Source of the DNA: Viscum album
Lineage: Eukaryota > Streptophyta > Magnoliopsida > Santalales > Viscaceae
DNA length: 64,000 nucleotides
Assembly: GCA_963277665.1 (NCBI GenBank)
Contig: OY728137.1
Coordinates: 1,176,166,670-1,176,230,669 of the forward strand
Direction of reading: 5' to 3'
A program made the position numbers and the translations under genes. Below the pieces are notes generated by a model. The model searched no databases, was not told the DNA's origin, and saw only the letters and a program-made list of their open reading frames with translations. Below, in pieces: positions 38,121-49,792 of the stretch. Positions within the stretch are counted from its first letter, which is position 1. Each line of letters opens with the position of its first letter.

Positions 38121-39918
38121 TGTAACACCCTGAGATTTTTGTGAGAAATATTTTTTTATGTCTTATGTTATTCGCAACACCAAAGTAATCTTTCACAACA
38201 CACAATACTGACTTGGCTTGCATTACACGCAATCACGACCTTCCTCAATAGCGTGTGTAGTACGCAATACCGAGTTTCACTAAACAATGATATATTATTA
38301 TGGACTAGCCATTATGAATAGTATTAACTAAATTTTGAATTTTATAACATTATTATTCATCTTACACATTTTCTAGAACATGGTAAGAGAACAAAAAAAA
38401 ATCGGGTAAAATAAGTATTTTTAAAAAAATGCAGTTTTACCTCCTTTTGATGGCGCACCCACATTAAATCTAGTTTTGACATGTTTATAAGTTAAATTTG
38501 ACAAAATAAAATTCTTATTTGGAATAAGGATATAAAAATTTACTTTGGATAAATTTTTGATATTTTTCTGATAACTTTCATATTTTGATGAATAGTAAAA
38601 ATACACTAATCTTTAATTAAAAACAACTTTTTTTATTGAGATAATTTAGATGGTTAAATTATAATATTTAATGGTTTTAAATTATAAATAAAATATATTT
38701 TTACCATTTGATATAATTTATGTCATTAGAATTAATTTGACATTGAATTCATAGGTAAAAACATTTCAATCATTGGTAATGTTTTAACTTCTAAAACCCG
38801 TTTTCTTAACAACAGGACTAATTTTAAAAATTAATTACTGCAACTTATGTGTTTTGAATTTTAAAAAATATATTCCATATTTGGAATCAGTGGGTCCAAA
38901 TTATGTTAATAGGATACTTTTTATTTTTTGGGCTCTATGAATAGTAACTACTGTAAATTTTATTTACCATAGTTAAAGGTAAATCAGGTAATTAAGGGTA
39001 AATATAAGATTATAAAATTACCCTAAGACCTGATAAAATCCTATTGAATGACTAAAAGTCTACCCATATCACCTAAGGGTCGGATTATATTCATTTAATG
39101 GTCTTTTGTCCATGAAAATAATTTAATTATTATTAAAACCAAAGAAAGTGATAACATGTCACTTTCTTAAATCTTATAAGTATATTAATTTTAATTTAGT
39201 GATAAACTTAATCAAAATTAGAAAATAAATAGTCTTAAGAAAGATAATACAATTATCTAAATTATATAAATTTATTTATAATTTCTAGGGATTAAATAAT
39301 TATCATTAATTACGACACAATAGTGATGTTGAAATTATTTTATTGATTGAAATATCAAATAAATGATTTTAAAAAATATTAAAATAAATATTATATGAAC
39401 TATTTAATGTTCTCCACTAATGTTCTAGATGTATATGACATTTTATGAATATATTAAAGCTTTTAGTTCGAACATATCTTCTATATATATTTTATTTAAA
39501 TTCAAATAAATGAATACTGTCAAAATTGACACTATTGTTATTTCATAAAAATAACATATTATAAAACTGTTTAAAAATCAAAAAAATATTTAAAAATTAT
39601 AAATTAAAATTTATATGGTCGAAAATGTCATAAAGTTTTAAAATATGGAAAATTAACAACACATATGTACTTATTTATAATAATTTAAAATTTAGAATAT
39701 TATTACCAAAAATAAAATTAAATTGATAAATAAGGATAAATCAAGATGTTAATGTTTAAAATAAATTCCTAACATGTCTAAATTTTCTTGGTTGATGTTA
39801 TTACAACCATATCTCATGTAATATTAGGATATGAGTCATTTTGGATGTATTTAAGTGGGGTTGGGATTTAATATAAATTAATATTTCTTATTTTTTCAAA
39901 GATGCCCCTCTCCTCCCT

Positions 39919-39926
39919 TATAAAAG
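39919..39926 (+). promoter_or_regulatory. TATA box of the element A 5' LTR
   Basis: TATAAAAG in CTCCTCCCTTATAAAAGGGC, with a pyrimidine-rich flank on each side. It is conserved in the 3' LTR at 60152-60159. Confidence 0.75.
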
Positions 39927-40095
39927 GGCACCTCCTCCCTCCCGTCCTTACACAAATTTGAGCCTTCAATCACGGCCAAACCCTGCCCATTTAACTTCCC
40001 CACTTCCCTAGAAACATCCTAGAGGTCCTGGTCTTCTTCAAAGACCAATTTTAGTGCCTTAAGCGGAGGTCTCAAAGAGGCGCTTCAAAGAAGAG

Positions 40096-40097
40096 GT
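40096..40097 (+). other. Candidate splice donor in the A leader
   Basis: AAAGAAGAG/GTAATG about 170 bases after the TATA box. The B LTRs have AAGAG/GTAATT at 9230 and 25991, and C has AAGAG/GTAAAT at 12597 and 20718 (minus). In the A 3' LTR it is mutated to TT (60329). Confidence 0.45.
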
Positions 40098-40261
40098 AAT
40101 GTCCGTTACCGATTCTTTCAATTTTATTTCTTCTTCTACTTCTTCTTCTTTAGTCATTTCATTATGAAGTAATAATATCAGTATCACTCATATACTGATA
40201 TGTTATTCTTAGTATGAAACAACCATATTTCACCATCTATCCATCCTATGGAAAACGAAAT

Positions 40262-40310
40262 CACCGCGCGTGTGTACGTACAGAATACTGTCTCCACGCC
40301 GTGGTGTAAT
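40262..40310 (+). promoter_or_regulatory. CpG-rich motif 1 of element A 5' LTR
   Basis: Contains CGCGCGTGTGTACGTACAG, then TACTGTCTCCACGCCGTGG; the last part can fold CCAC/GTGG. In the 3' LTR (60494-60540) the loop changes but the stem is kept (CCACGTCGTGG). Confidence 0.6.
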
Positions 40311-40447
40311 CTATTTTCCACCATCAACTTACATGGATGGGTATAATGGTGTATATAACGACTATACATGATTATTATAAAGTGATATTGATTCTGAAAT
40401 AGTATACATACACTCCAATTCAATTCCACAATCATGGGAACAATATC

Positions 40448-40500
40448 ATCGCTCGTGCGTACGTACGGAATACCGTCTACACGATGTGATGCGACTCGTT
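40448..40500 (+). promoter_or_regulatory. CpG-rich motif 2 of element A 5' LTR
   Basis: Contains CGCTCGTGCGTACGTACGG, then ATACCGTCTACACGATGTG. It is a diverged copy of motif 1 about 185 bases downstream, and is repeated in the 3' LTR at 60680-60725. Confidence 0.6.
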
Positions 40501-40783
40501 CTACATGATCTTCATTGCATAATGATTATATAAATGAATTTAATGAATTAATATGATATATATTACACTAATACCATTCTGTAAATGATATATCTATATC
40601 CTATAAAGAGTAATAATAATTTATTCGACAAAACACGCATAAGAACAATAAGCTATAAACACCCGAATAACAAGTAGCAATGAAATATTAGTAATAAGAA
40701 GATAAGAATATGACCATATATGATATCATAAAAATAATATGATTCTGGAATAAGTCAATGACATTATTTAAATCATTATACAG

Positions 40784-40819
40784 GAGGTTCGGACACTTAC
40801 GAAGCAAATCAGACCTAAG
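40784..40819 (+). other. Candidate 36-nt micro-exon in the A leader
   Basis: It is preceded by ATCATTATACAG and followed by GTAAGGG, both good splice consensus, and ends AGACCTAAG. The A 3' LTR has the same 36-nt segment at 61018-61053. Element C has a 37-nt counterpart, minus strand 11877-11841, ending AGACTTAAG before GTAAGGG. Splicing is inferred only. Confidence 0.4.
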
Positions 40820-41623
40820 GTAAGGGAAAATCTCACAATCTCATTTTTATCCGAGATTGTTTATACTTCAGAATTTACTGGGGAATATTTATCATCCACA
40901 TAAATGTTTCCTCAATATGTAATATTATTTCCATCCACCTAAAATTTATAAAATCCAATTTTACCCTTCGTTGAGTTTTTAGTAAAATATATGAAAGGAA
41001 TCTTTTGTTGTTTTTCGTACGAGGTACTTTTTGACTTTTCCGGCGAAAGTACGAGAAAAATGGTTTTTTTAACTTGTATGGCATGAATGGATTTTTAGAA
41101 CATTATTTCCATGAATCTTGCTTTACAAGATTTCAAGTTTATTTTTAATCAACTCATTTTAGTTTAAAATCATGTGACATTATAAGAAAGGAAAATTTTT
41201 TTAAGTAGAAAGGATATTTTCCTCATGAATGGAGTTCAAGTATTTTATTAAATTTATTTTCCATCTAAGAAAATATAGAGTTATATTTCTATCCCTATTT
41301 TTAAATTGATTTTATTATGTTATGATGTCCTTTTATCTTATATGGATTATGTAATGATGGCATGATGTTTAAGACTCCCATTTTTATTACGTGGGTTATG
41401 CTATGATGTATGGTTTATGATTTTGTGGCACACATAAGAATGATATCATTATGAGATGGGTGGGACCTATATTTCCCTCCAATGCATTGGGTAAAGATTT
41501 ATATCTCATGATATAGACACGGCTAGAACGGCAGGTTAAACCGGTTCAGTGAAACATGACTGAAACGAGGAGTGAACTCGGTTCAGAAATGGACTTTGTC
41601 CACTAAGATAGTCTTGGCAATGA

Positions 41624-41628
41624 GTCTT
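41624..41628. repeat. Left 5-bp TSD (GTCTT) of element D
   Basis: It exactly matches 53149-53153 at the other end of D; the A 3' LTR has GTCTT once, near 61857. Confidence 0.95.
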
Positions 41629-42480
41629 TGTCACAATCCATCCTCGAGGCCCGTGCTGTGACTACACTAAGCCTGCCTTCCATAGACCAGGGGCTGGTGA
41701 CTAGCACCAAGGTGTAATTCCCGGTAAAAAGGGAAGGCATTGCCTTTGTAAAGTATACAACCTCCACAGAGAAAGCAAGCAGAAGTAAACACTAATTAAA
41801 AACTGGGTACAACAGAAAGTGCGGTAATGTAAGTGGGGCAGAATACAAACCCAAACTGAAAGTAAAGTATAACTGAAAGAGAGTACAACAACTGAAAAGT
41901 AAAGCCACAGCATCGAGCCGTCCACTGGTAGTCCCACCTGAAGGGTGGGTACAGATAGCCTCCACAGCTCCTCGGGTCCACCCGTCTGCTCCGAGTACGC
42001 CCCGCCTAGTGGTCCACCTCCAAGTACCAACCTTCTCCTCGTGCCTCTACCACGATCATCGCTGTCCATCGTCTGCAACAAACACAACGTAGTGCGGGCA
42101 TAGCCTGTGCAGGGGTGAGTATAGGCTACTCAGTAGGGACCCCGAGACCCCCGAAGGTCTCCCAGAATCCACAAAGGATAATCCACAAAGGAAAGATAAA
42201 ATCACAAAGTAACATCCAACACTACTTAGGTATATGCCCATACATATGCCTAAGTCATCAATTCCAGTTCAGCTCCAACATCTGAGACCAAGAACAACCC
42301 AGTCCACACAGGAAAACACAACCCATTCCACATAGGAAAGCATAACGTAATCCACACAGGATATCAAGTCAATCTTATCGAAGATAAGGATTGAAGGTCA
42401 AGATTCAGCTCACACAGGTATACTTCTTCGTATGACGATAGAGATGATATGATGTAGTAACTTATTCATCTAAGCTGTCA

Positions 42481-42680
42481 GACCCATAAAGGATCGATAG
42501 GTACTAACCCCCGCAATGACCCACAAAGGATCTGACCCACATAGGATCGATAGGTAACTAACCCTCGCAATGACCCACAAAGGATCTGACCCACACAGGA
42601 TCAATATGTAACTAACCCTCACAATGACCCACATAGGATCATACCCACACAGGATCTATAGGCGCTAGCCCACAGAGGAC
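42481..42680. repeat. 54-bp tandem repeat in the D 3' LTR
   Basis: Units begin GACCCACAAAGGATCTGACC and start at 42518, 42572 and 42626, each 54 bp apart, with a shorter first unit at 42481. Each unit contains an inner GACCCACANAGGATC duplicated at 16 bp. The 5' LTR has the same array at about 50645-50880, more diverged. Confidence 0.85.
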
Positions 42681-43339
42681 CGCTGAGAGCTGACCCACAC
42701 AGGATCGGTAGAACTGATCCATGTAGGATCGCTGAGTGCTGCAGTCGTCGCCGTCGAATCCATGGAGGATTTCTGAACAGTCGTCATCGGCGTCGCAGTC
42801 GCAGTCAGCTCTAGGGTTCTCGCACACAACAAGCTCGTTCGAGAGGGTCCGCTCCATGATCTGATGGGCTGATACATCAACTGACTCATAGTCTGAATAT
42901 GATGTATCCAAACGTTTCGTATCTTCAACAGGAACTGAACGTCGCAGACGACGCGTCAATCAGACGCCCGGTCTGAGAGTTGTTGGATTTTTCGTTCCAG
43001 GGGCCCGTTTGGTTTTTAAGTCAAAACCAACCCAACCATACTCCAAATAAATCCAAACCTTGAGCGGAGTAAGAAAAAAGTTTCGTCTCACTAAGAGGAA
43101 TCCAAAAAAGTCTCCGGCACGTCAATCGGACGTCCAGAGCTCAAGTTATAAGCATTTCCGCTCCGAGGGCCCGGTTGGTTTCGTGTACGAACCAACCCGG
43201 CCGAAACCAAAATACTCCAAAACCTTGAGTGTAATATACCTAAACGACCGTCTCGAACCAAGGATCGCATCGCAGCTGATGGTGCATCGATCGGAGGTCC
43301 GCAACCCAAGTTATGGGCCAAAGACCATGAGTGGTTTTG

Positions 43340-43860
43340 TATTAGGGGGTTCGGGCCCGGTCCGACCCAGCCCGGTACCCCCTGGGTCGGCTCTAACCGG
43401 GTCGACCTGACCTGAGTCCGGGTTCGTCCCGCTTGGGCGCTGCCTGGCCCGGCCTGGGCGTGGCACGGCGCGGCCTGGCGCGGCCCGACCTGGTGGCCCG
43501 GCCTGGTGGCCCGGCCTGGCGGTCCGGCCTGGGCAGCCGGCCCGGCGCGCTGGCACCATCCAGGTGGATTGTCCGTTCGGCCGAGCGGATGGGGGGGGGG
43601 GAGCTGACCTTCTATGTGTAACCATGCCCCCCCATAATGGGGGTCGCTCTTTGCTGGCTAGCCGGGGGTCGTAACCCCTGGCTCGCCCCCTGACCGGTCG
43701 ACCCGCTCCGGCCGGCCGGCTGCTGCCGCCATGGGACCGGCACGGGTCGGTCCCCCTACTCCGATGCCGGCGGCCCAGAACCGGCCTCCGGTCCTTACTC
43801 CGCCGCGGCCCCGCTCCGGCCGTGGGGTCTTCAAGGTTCCTTCTAGGTTCTTTGGCGCGA
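43340..43860. repeat. GC-rich island in the D 3' LTR
   Basis: Built of repeated GGCCCGGCCTGG-like units, with a G run at 43591-43600, in otherwise moderate DNA. The counterpart in the 5' LTR (about 51510-52060) differs mainly by gain and loss of such units and a longer G run (51769-51784), a sign of replication slippage. Long open frames here follow from the lack of AT-rich stop codons and are not taken as genes. Confidence 0.8.
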
Positions 43861-44954
43861 CACAACGACGCCACAGATTAGTTTGTTTCCAATGGCACGG
43901 CGTGACGATGCCGCGCTTCTCCACCCTTCCTTTAACATTTCCCGCGTGGTGCTTCGGCACCGCGCCGCCTTACATGAGCCGCAACATAAATCAACCAACA
44001 AGGGGGGAGGAGGGGCAACTGTGTTTGTGCAGTCTGACCTCCTCCCCTTATTGCGATAATAGGCAGTTCGAAATGGCAGGAAGAAAGCGACGAATGTAAT
44101 CACGAAATAGAAACACATAAAAACCCTACATCGAGCATAGTTTGAACGGAGGTTCATCGCGGAAATAACCATCGTGGAAGGAGGCGTCGCGAAAGGAGAA
44201 TCGTCGCGGAAGAAGGCGTCATTGGCGTTGCGGTACATGATGTCGCATAGTCGATCTCCGAGGATTCGACGTTCTTCGTCGGAGATCGGTGCGTTCTTCG
44301 TGTTCTTCACGTTCTTCGCATTCTTCGAAGAAGAAGATGAAGATCTTCAAGCCTCCCTTAGCTTTTCTCCCAAAACTCTCAAGCATCAAGTTCCAACCAA
44401 AATAAAATAAGTACCTCACTTATTTTATTAACATAACTTAAGCTTGAAATTCAAAAGTTGATTTAATTCCATCAATTAATTAACTCAAGTTGTCAAATTA
44501 AATGAAGGGTAATGGAAGGTTAAGGAAGATGAAGGGGTGGGGTTCATGTGGGCCCCACCACTCCCATAACCTCCCACGGGAAGTCGGGTGGTTACCCCAA
44601 CTTCCACTCAATGGATAAACCACTTAAAAGAAACAAAAATTGTAACTCAATTTTTATTTTATCTTCCACAAATTTTTAAAAAATTCTCTCTTGTAAACGC
44701 AACTCCAGAAAAAATGTTCCTAAGCATTTACCGGTGTTGAAAATTCATCGGTGCCCTCAGAATTCGATTCCGAGCACTGGTTCAAAAGTTAGAAAAACCC
44801 GCTCATTCGTTCACTGAACGTACCCAAGATCAACTTCGGAAAATGATTCCGGGCACACCGGACCTCAGAATCAGGTGCCCTAAAAAACTGCATTCTTGTA
44901 AAATCCCAAATAAAATTAAGAAAAAATTTCCCTTGAATTTTATGGGTCTTTACA

Positions 44955-44975
44955 TTACTCCCACCTCAGGGATTT
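44955..44975 (-). other. Polypurine tract of element D
   Basis: The minus strand reads AAATCCCTGAGGTGGGAGTAA directly before the 3' LTR start TGTAAAGACCC. GAGGTGGGAG is the purine core. Confidence 0.75.
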
Positions 44976-44989
44976 ATGTCCACGTAAAG

Positions 44990-45427
44990 ATACATAAAAA
45001 ACTAGGGGAACAAATGTGGGTACTGTGCACGCATCTGAGCCTCCCACTCCCAAGTGCTCTCCTAGAGGTTCCCGTGTTGCCATCTGATGCGCAATAGAGG
45101 AATTGACCATCCATGTAGGACCTACTCCTGTGGATCCTCGATCTCCACTGGAACCTCCACAAATGGCTCCCCATCATCAACGTCCAACTCCCCATGGTCA
45201 ATGATATGCGTCGGGTCGTGCACGTTTCTCCACAGCTGGGATACGTGAAAGTCTTCGTACACCCGGTGCAACTGAGTTGGTAGAGCTAGGCGATAAGCCA
45301 CCTCGCCAATCCTGCTGAGGACCTAGAATGGTCCGATGAAGCGTGGAGACAACTTTCCACCTCGGCCAAATATCCGTAATCCACGTCGAGGTGAGACCCG
45401 TAAGAAGACGTGGTCGCCATCCTCGAA
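44990..45427 (-). pseudogene. Integrase C-terminus and chromodomain-type tail of element D
   Basis: The minus strand reads FEDGDHVFLRVSPRRGLRIF, then GKLSPRFIGPF (the GPY/F module), GEVAYRLALPTQLHRVYEDF, HVSQLWRNVHDPTHII, and after a stop RIRWQHGNLEE-type sequence ending WEWEAQMRAQYPHLF. These are the GPY/F and chromodomain-type end of chromovirus integrases, thought to bind heterochromatin marks. In-frame stops replace likely Gln and Trp codons. Confidence 0.8.
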
Positions 45428-46330
45428 CTATAGTGGCCTCCGCCTCCTATCAGCATAAGACTTTTGCCGGTTCTGAGCTGTCCTCATCCACTCCTGGATG
45501 ACTTTGACCTTCTCCGTCGCGGCCTGGACCATCTCTGGTCCCACAAGTGCTGACTCCCCAGGGTCTGTCCAGCATAGAGGAGATCTGCAAGGTCGGCTGT
45601 ACAACGCCTCGTATGGTGCCATCCCGATGGTGGAGTGGTAGCTGTTGTTGTACGCAAACTCCACCAAGGGTAGGTGGTCCTCCCAGCTACGACCAAAGTC
45701 GAGGACACATGCGCAGAGTATGTCCTCGAGAGTCAAAATGGTCCTCTCCGTCTGACTATCCGTCTGAGGGTGAAAGGCGTTGCTCAAACGTAACTGCGTC
45801 CCGAATGCCTCCGGAAACCCCTTCCAATGCCGGGAATTAAAGCGAGCATCTCGATCAGAGACGATAGATGATGGAACACCGTGAAGCCGTAAAATCTTCT
45901 GAACATAGAGACATCCCAAGCTCTCTACTGAGCCCTGCTCTCTGATGGGTAATAAGTGAGCTGACATGGTGAGTCGGTCGACTATCTCCCAAATGGAGTC
46001 ATGACCTCTGGAGGTGCGTGGATGTCCAGTCACTAAGTCCATAGATATGCCGTCACACTTCCACTCCTGGACCTCCAAGGGATGTACCAAGCCTGCTGGT
46101 ACCTGGTGCTCTGCCTTCACCTGCTGGCAGGTGAGGAATCGAGAAATGAACTCTGCCACAACCTTCTTCATGCCTGGCCACTAGTGTTGTTGTCTGAGAT
46201 CCTGGTACATCTTCGCCACTCCAGGATGTACCGCCAAAGGAGAAGTGAAAAACTCCCTCAGCACCTCCTCCCGTAAAGCAACTAGTACCACGGTACATCC
46301 TCTGAAAAGGACATCGTGCTCTCCTCCTAA
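45428..46330 (-). pseudogene. Integrase core of element D
   Basis: The zinc-binding part spans a frameshift: HPGVAKMYQDLRQQH (46.21 kb) then MKKVVAEFISRFLTCQQVKA, giving His-His-Cys-Cys with one Cys position reading Phe. The core holds SMDLVTGHPRTSRGHDSIWE (first Asp), VPSSIVSDRDARFNSRHW (second Asp) and HPQTDSQTERTILTLEDIL (Glu). All three catalytic residues are present and the frame is open for 247 codons, the best-kept part of D. FAYNNSYHSTIGMAPYEALY is a further family motif. Confidence 0.92.
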
Positions 46331-46479
46331 AGAGAAACCATCAGGTGCTTATCCTGAGGTTATCTGTGCACGCTGCATCTCACAGTCGGCGTCCCCACGC
46401 TGTGCCTCTCTGACCCGCTGCAGCAGTGGAGGAGTGACTGTGAGTGACTGAAGAAAGGTTGCTTCATCTCTATCTATGA

Positions 46480-46890
46480 AGGATATCTGCAAAGTGGTTA
46501 GCTGCTCTGTAGCCTCCCCAAGTAGGTGAATGCCCGTCCTTCTGTTGAGAGCATCAGCTACTACGTTTCCCTTTCCAGGCGTATAGACTATCTCAAAGTC
46601 ATAATCCTGGAGGAACTCGATCCATCGCCACTGTCTCAGGTTCAGATCCTTCTGCGAGAATATGTACCTGAGACTCTGGTGATCAGAATAGACTGTAAAG
46701 TGCTCGCCCATCAGATAGTGTCGCCACATCTTCAGTGCGAAGACCACTGCTGCTAACTCTAGGTCATGTGTAGCATAGTTCTGCTCATACTGCCTCAACT
46801 GTCATGATCCATAAGAGATCATGGCCCGCTCCTGCATTTGGACACATCGGAGTCCGGTCCCTGATGCATCGCAGTAAATTGCGTACCCAA
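46480..46890 (-). pseudogene. RNase H domain of element D
   Basis: IYCDASGTGLRCVQMQ (first Asp) is in the same frame as MISYGS, stop, QLRQYEQNYATHDLELAAVV, ALKMWRHYLMGEHFTVYSDH and EIVYTPGKGNVVADALNRR. One stop at 46798 separates the first block from the rest. The DLEL Glu and the SDH and ADAL Asp residues are intact. Confidence 0.88.
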
Positions 46891-46954
46891 CTCCCTCCTC
46901 TGGTAGCCCCAAGATAGGTATGCTGGTCAATCTCTGTCTCAGCTCCTGGAAGCT

Positions 46955-47926
46955 CTAATAACATCTGTCTGACCACACAAAGGGTTTTCCCATTTTCATC
47001 AAAGCTGAGAGTGGTGCCGAAACTCTAGATAAGTCTGGCACAAATCTCTGATAGTACCCATCTAGTCCCAAGAAAATCCGCACCTCCGTCACGCTCCTGG
47101 GTGGATCCCAAGCTAGCACTGCCTCGAAATTCGCAGGATCCACCACAACTCTCACCTCAGAGATGACGTGTCCCAAGAAGTGGACATCACGTATCCAGAA
47201 CTGACACTTCGAGATATTAACATAAAGCTGGTGCTCTCGGAGTGCATCCAGTACAACCCGCAAGTGGTAGCCGTGCTCCTCCTCAGTCGTCGAGTGTATC
47301 AAAATGTTGTCGATGACGACCATGACAAATCGATCGAGGTATGGATGAAAGATCCTATTCATGAGGCCCATGAGCACTGCTGGAGAATTTTTTATTTCGA
47401 ATGGCATAACCGAGAACTCATAGTGGCCATACTGACATCTGAAGGCCGTCTTCTACACGTCCTCATCACGAACTATGAGCTGATGATAGCCTGACCAGAG
47501 GTCTATCTTCGAGAACCACCGTGCTCCCTTGAGCTTATCGAAGAGGTCATCAATCCTCGGTAGAAGATACTTGTTCCTCACTGTCACCTGGTTCAGGTGA
47601 CGATAGTCGACACAAAGTTGCATGCTCCCGTCCGCCATCTTGGCGAACAATATCGGGGAAGCCCAGGGTGAAACACTGGGTCAGATGAATCCCTTGCCCT
47701 GCAAGTCCTCCAACTGTACCCATAGCTCTCGAAGCTTGAAGGGAGCCATCCAATATGATGGAGTGGATATCGGGGCTTTCTTGGGGTATAGATCAATATA
47801 AAAGTCTACCTCTCGGTGAGGAGGTAGTCCTGGAACGTCATCAGGAAAAACGTCCCCATACTGATCCACCAGTGCAGGAAAACTAGGGCTCCACACGTCA
47901 AATGCTCCTAGGATGAGGCTAGCCAA
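46955..47926 (-). pseudogene. Reverse transcriptase of element D
   Basis: Begins with the pre-RT linker YGDVFPDDVPGLPPHREVDF and YWMAPFKLRELWVQLEDLQG, then [40 protein letters not shown] (first Asp), [20 protein letters not shown] and VVIDNILIH. The usual IDDILI box has its second Asp (47308-47306) changed to Asn, so polymerisation would fail. [20 protein letters not shown] and [16 protein letters not shown] follow. A frame change near 47430 and one near 47670 also occur. Confidence 0.92.
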
Positions 47927-47989
47927 CTGATGAGTGATGGGTTGTCCTCTCCTCTATTAGAGTCCATCCGGTGCTACGAAGAATCCCTT

Positions 47990-48360
47990 CTTTCCAGTGA
48001 AGGCGAACCTGCTCCCTTCGGTGCGTACACATCGCACCTTGCACCTAATACAGTCGATCTGAGCATGGACTGTAGATAACCAATCCATGCCCAAGATGAC
48101 GTTGTAAGGCCTCGACGCCGCTACAAGAAGATCCCAGCCAAAACTCTCGCCTCCTAGAGTAAGCTCACACTGCCTACACCAGTGTGTAATCGTTGAGTCT
48201 GCTCCCGTAGGAGTCTCTATCCGTAAGGATCAAGCCAAATAGCTCTGTCAGAATCTCCGAGCTCCGAACAAGGGCAGTGGCAATGAAAGAATTACTCGCT
48301 CTTGTGTCTATAAGAACTACAGAAAGGGTGGAATAGACACAGATAGTACCTCGAATCATC
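47990..48360 (-). pseudogene. Aspartic protease of element D
   Basis: VVLIDTRASNSFIATALV has the catalytic Asp (48308-48306) in DTRAS, where DTGAS is usual. The second block is in a shifted frame at about 48.1 kb (YNVILGMDWLSTVHAQIDC-like on the minus strand), followed by the CXVRC-like region before RT. The frame breaks near 48.17 kb. Confidence 0.75.
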
Positions 48361-48569
48361 TCGGGTGCGCCGTGGTCATAGGCCTCCGATACCTGAAGCT
48401 GTGCCTGTCTCTGCCCGCCAGCTCCCTGTGGTCGGGGTGGACCTCCTGGTGGTGGTGGTAGAGCCTCAAAGCGTCGCCCACCACATGCTGCTCTGACAGC
48501 TCCTATTCCTCGTCCACCTGCTCCCTGCGGACTGCCACGGTCGACCCTCTGCCTCTGCCTGGGTGGTCC

Positions 48570-49511
48570 CTCAACTGTCTACTGCTCCTCTGTATGGCGG
48601 GTCGGGCAGTCACGAGCCATGTGGCCCTGCCCACCGTATATGTAGCACTGTCTACCTTTCAAAAGACTGGCTCCGCATTGTGTACCACGCACCACTGAGA
48701 CAGTGTCCTGAGGTCGTCTGTCTGAGGGTCTGGTCTGCCTGGACCCAGGAGTCATCTATCGACTGCCTGCTGTAGAAGACTCTACTATGTGCCACCCTGC
48801 GGTAGGTCTCGCTGCTGATGAAGGCTCAGCAAGGAAGCTCTCGATCAGAAGGGATCTCTCCAGAACCCCTTCCTGAGTCGAAATGCTGAGCAAGATCAAC
48901 GATGCCCTGATCTCCTACCTCAATCCCTGCTCGAAGGTCCGAGCCTGAAAGAATGGGTCCCGTACCATGTCCATCGAATAGCGCGAGAGATCGGTAAATC
49001 TCGCCGAGTACTGGGCGACCATCAAGCTGCCCTGCCGCAACTGTAGAAGATCCTAGATGCGCACCGCACGGAGGGTGGCTGGGAAGAACTCCGAGTTGAA
49101 GAGGCTCTCAAAGTTTTTCTAGAGGAGTGATGCCTCATCGTGCACTTGGAGCATCAATCTCCACCATATGCCTGCTGCCGCGTGTAGGTGGATCGCAGTG
49201 AGGATCACCATGAGGTCTGCTGGTGTCCTCACTAACATGAAAACTCATACAACTGCCTCCAGCCAATCCTCGGCTGCCTGAGGGACCATCTCCCCACGGA
49301 ACCTGGGTGGTCACTGATACTGGAACTCGTGTAGTTCACTAAGGCGATGTGCATCATCAGCAGCGGTGGCTGGTAGCATCAGTGGCTCAGCTGGTAGATG
49401 TACCACCGGTGCCTCTGCTGTCAAAGGGCCCTGTACTGAGTCCTCTTCGCTCGGTGGGCTGTCGTCACACACAACACTCGGAACCCAAGCTAGCTGCCAT
49501 CGTGGGGCCAT
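48570..49511 (-). pseudogene. Gag of element D
   Basis: It starts at MAPRWQLAWVP (ATG at 49511). PPRFRGEMVPQAAEDWLEAV is the start of the retrotransposon Gag domain, followed by WWRLMLQVHDEASLL, FFPATLRAVRIQDLLQLRQG and a segment with DLSRYSMDMV. A CCHC knuckle at 48647-48606 reads CYIYGGQGHMARDC, with the second Cys replaced by Tyr. Stops lie at Trp and Gln positions, for example 49313-49311. Confidence 0.85.
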
Positions 49512-49778
49512 CCTGCAAAGAAACAGGTGCACCATAGTCAACAGTATACCTAGTGAGCTGACACAAATTAATCACAATGAAAACTTGAAATAGACATGGA
49601 ATCAATTTTTTTCGTGCATTAACTCGGGAATCAGAAGTTAGGGTCCTGGTGTACGGATACGTCGGTCGCCGCACCAACACTGGACTCCCCGGAATGATAA
49701 CCACACTAAATACTCTTAACACTATTGCTTCACATAGATAAAGATCAGAGTCCTGAGTTCTGAGGTAGAACCGATCTC

Positions 49779-49790
49779 CTCTGATACCAA
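49779..49790 (-). other. Primer-binding site of element D
   Basis: The minus strand reads TTGGTATCAGAG two bases after the 5' LTR end, complementary to the 3' end of plant initiator-Met tRNA. Confidence 0.9.
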
Positions 49791-49792
49791 TT

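Larger units (their letters stand above)
41629..44954 (-). repeat. 3' LTR of element D
   Basis: 3326 bp; on the plus strand it runs TGTCACAATCC to GGGTCTTTACA. It aligns throughout with 49793-53148. It contains a 54-bp tandem repeat (42481-42680) and a GC-rich island (about 43340-43860). Confidence 0.93.

Noticed and set aside
42481..42740. Evenly spaced repeats resembling a CRISPR array
   Set aside because: The units are direct tandem copies without unique spacers, inside a plant LTR.
43091..44419. Many overlapping open frames of 60-190 codons on both strands in the GC-rich part of the D 3' LTR (and 51402-52327 in the 5' LTR)
   Set aside because: GC-rich sequence has few stop codons by chance; peptides are Pro/Arg/Gly-rich, match nothing and are open in several frames at once. 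Only low-complexity composition is supported.
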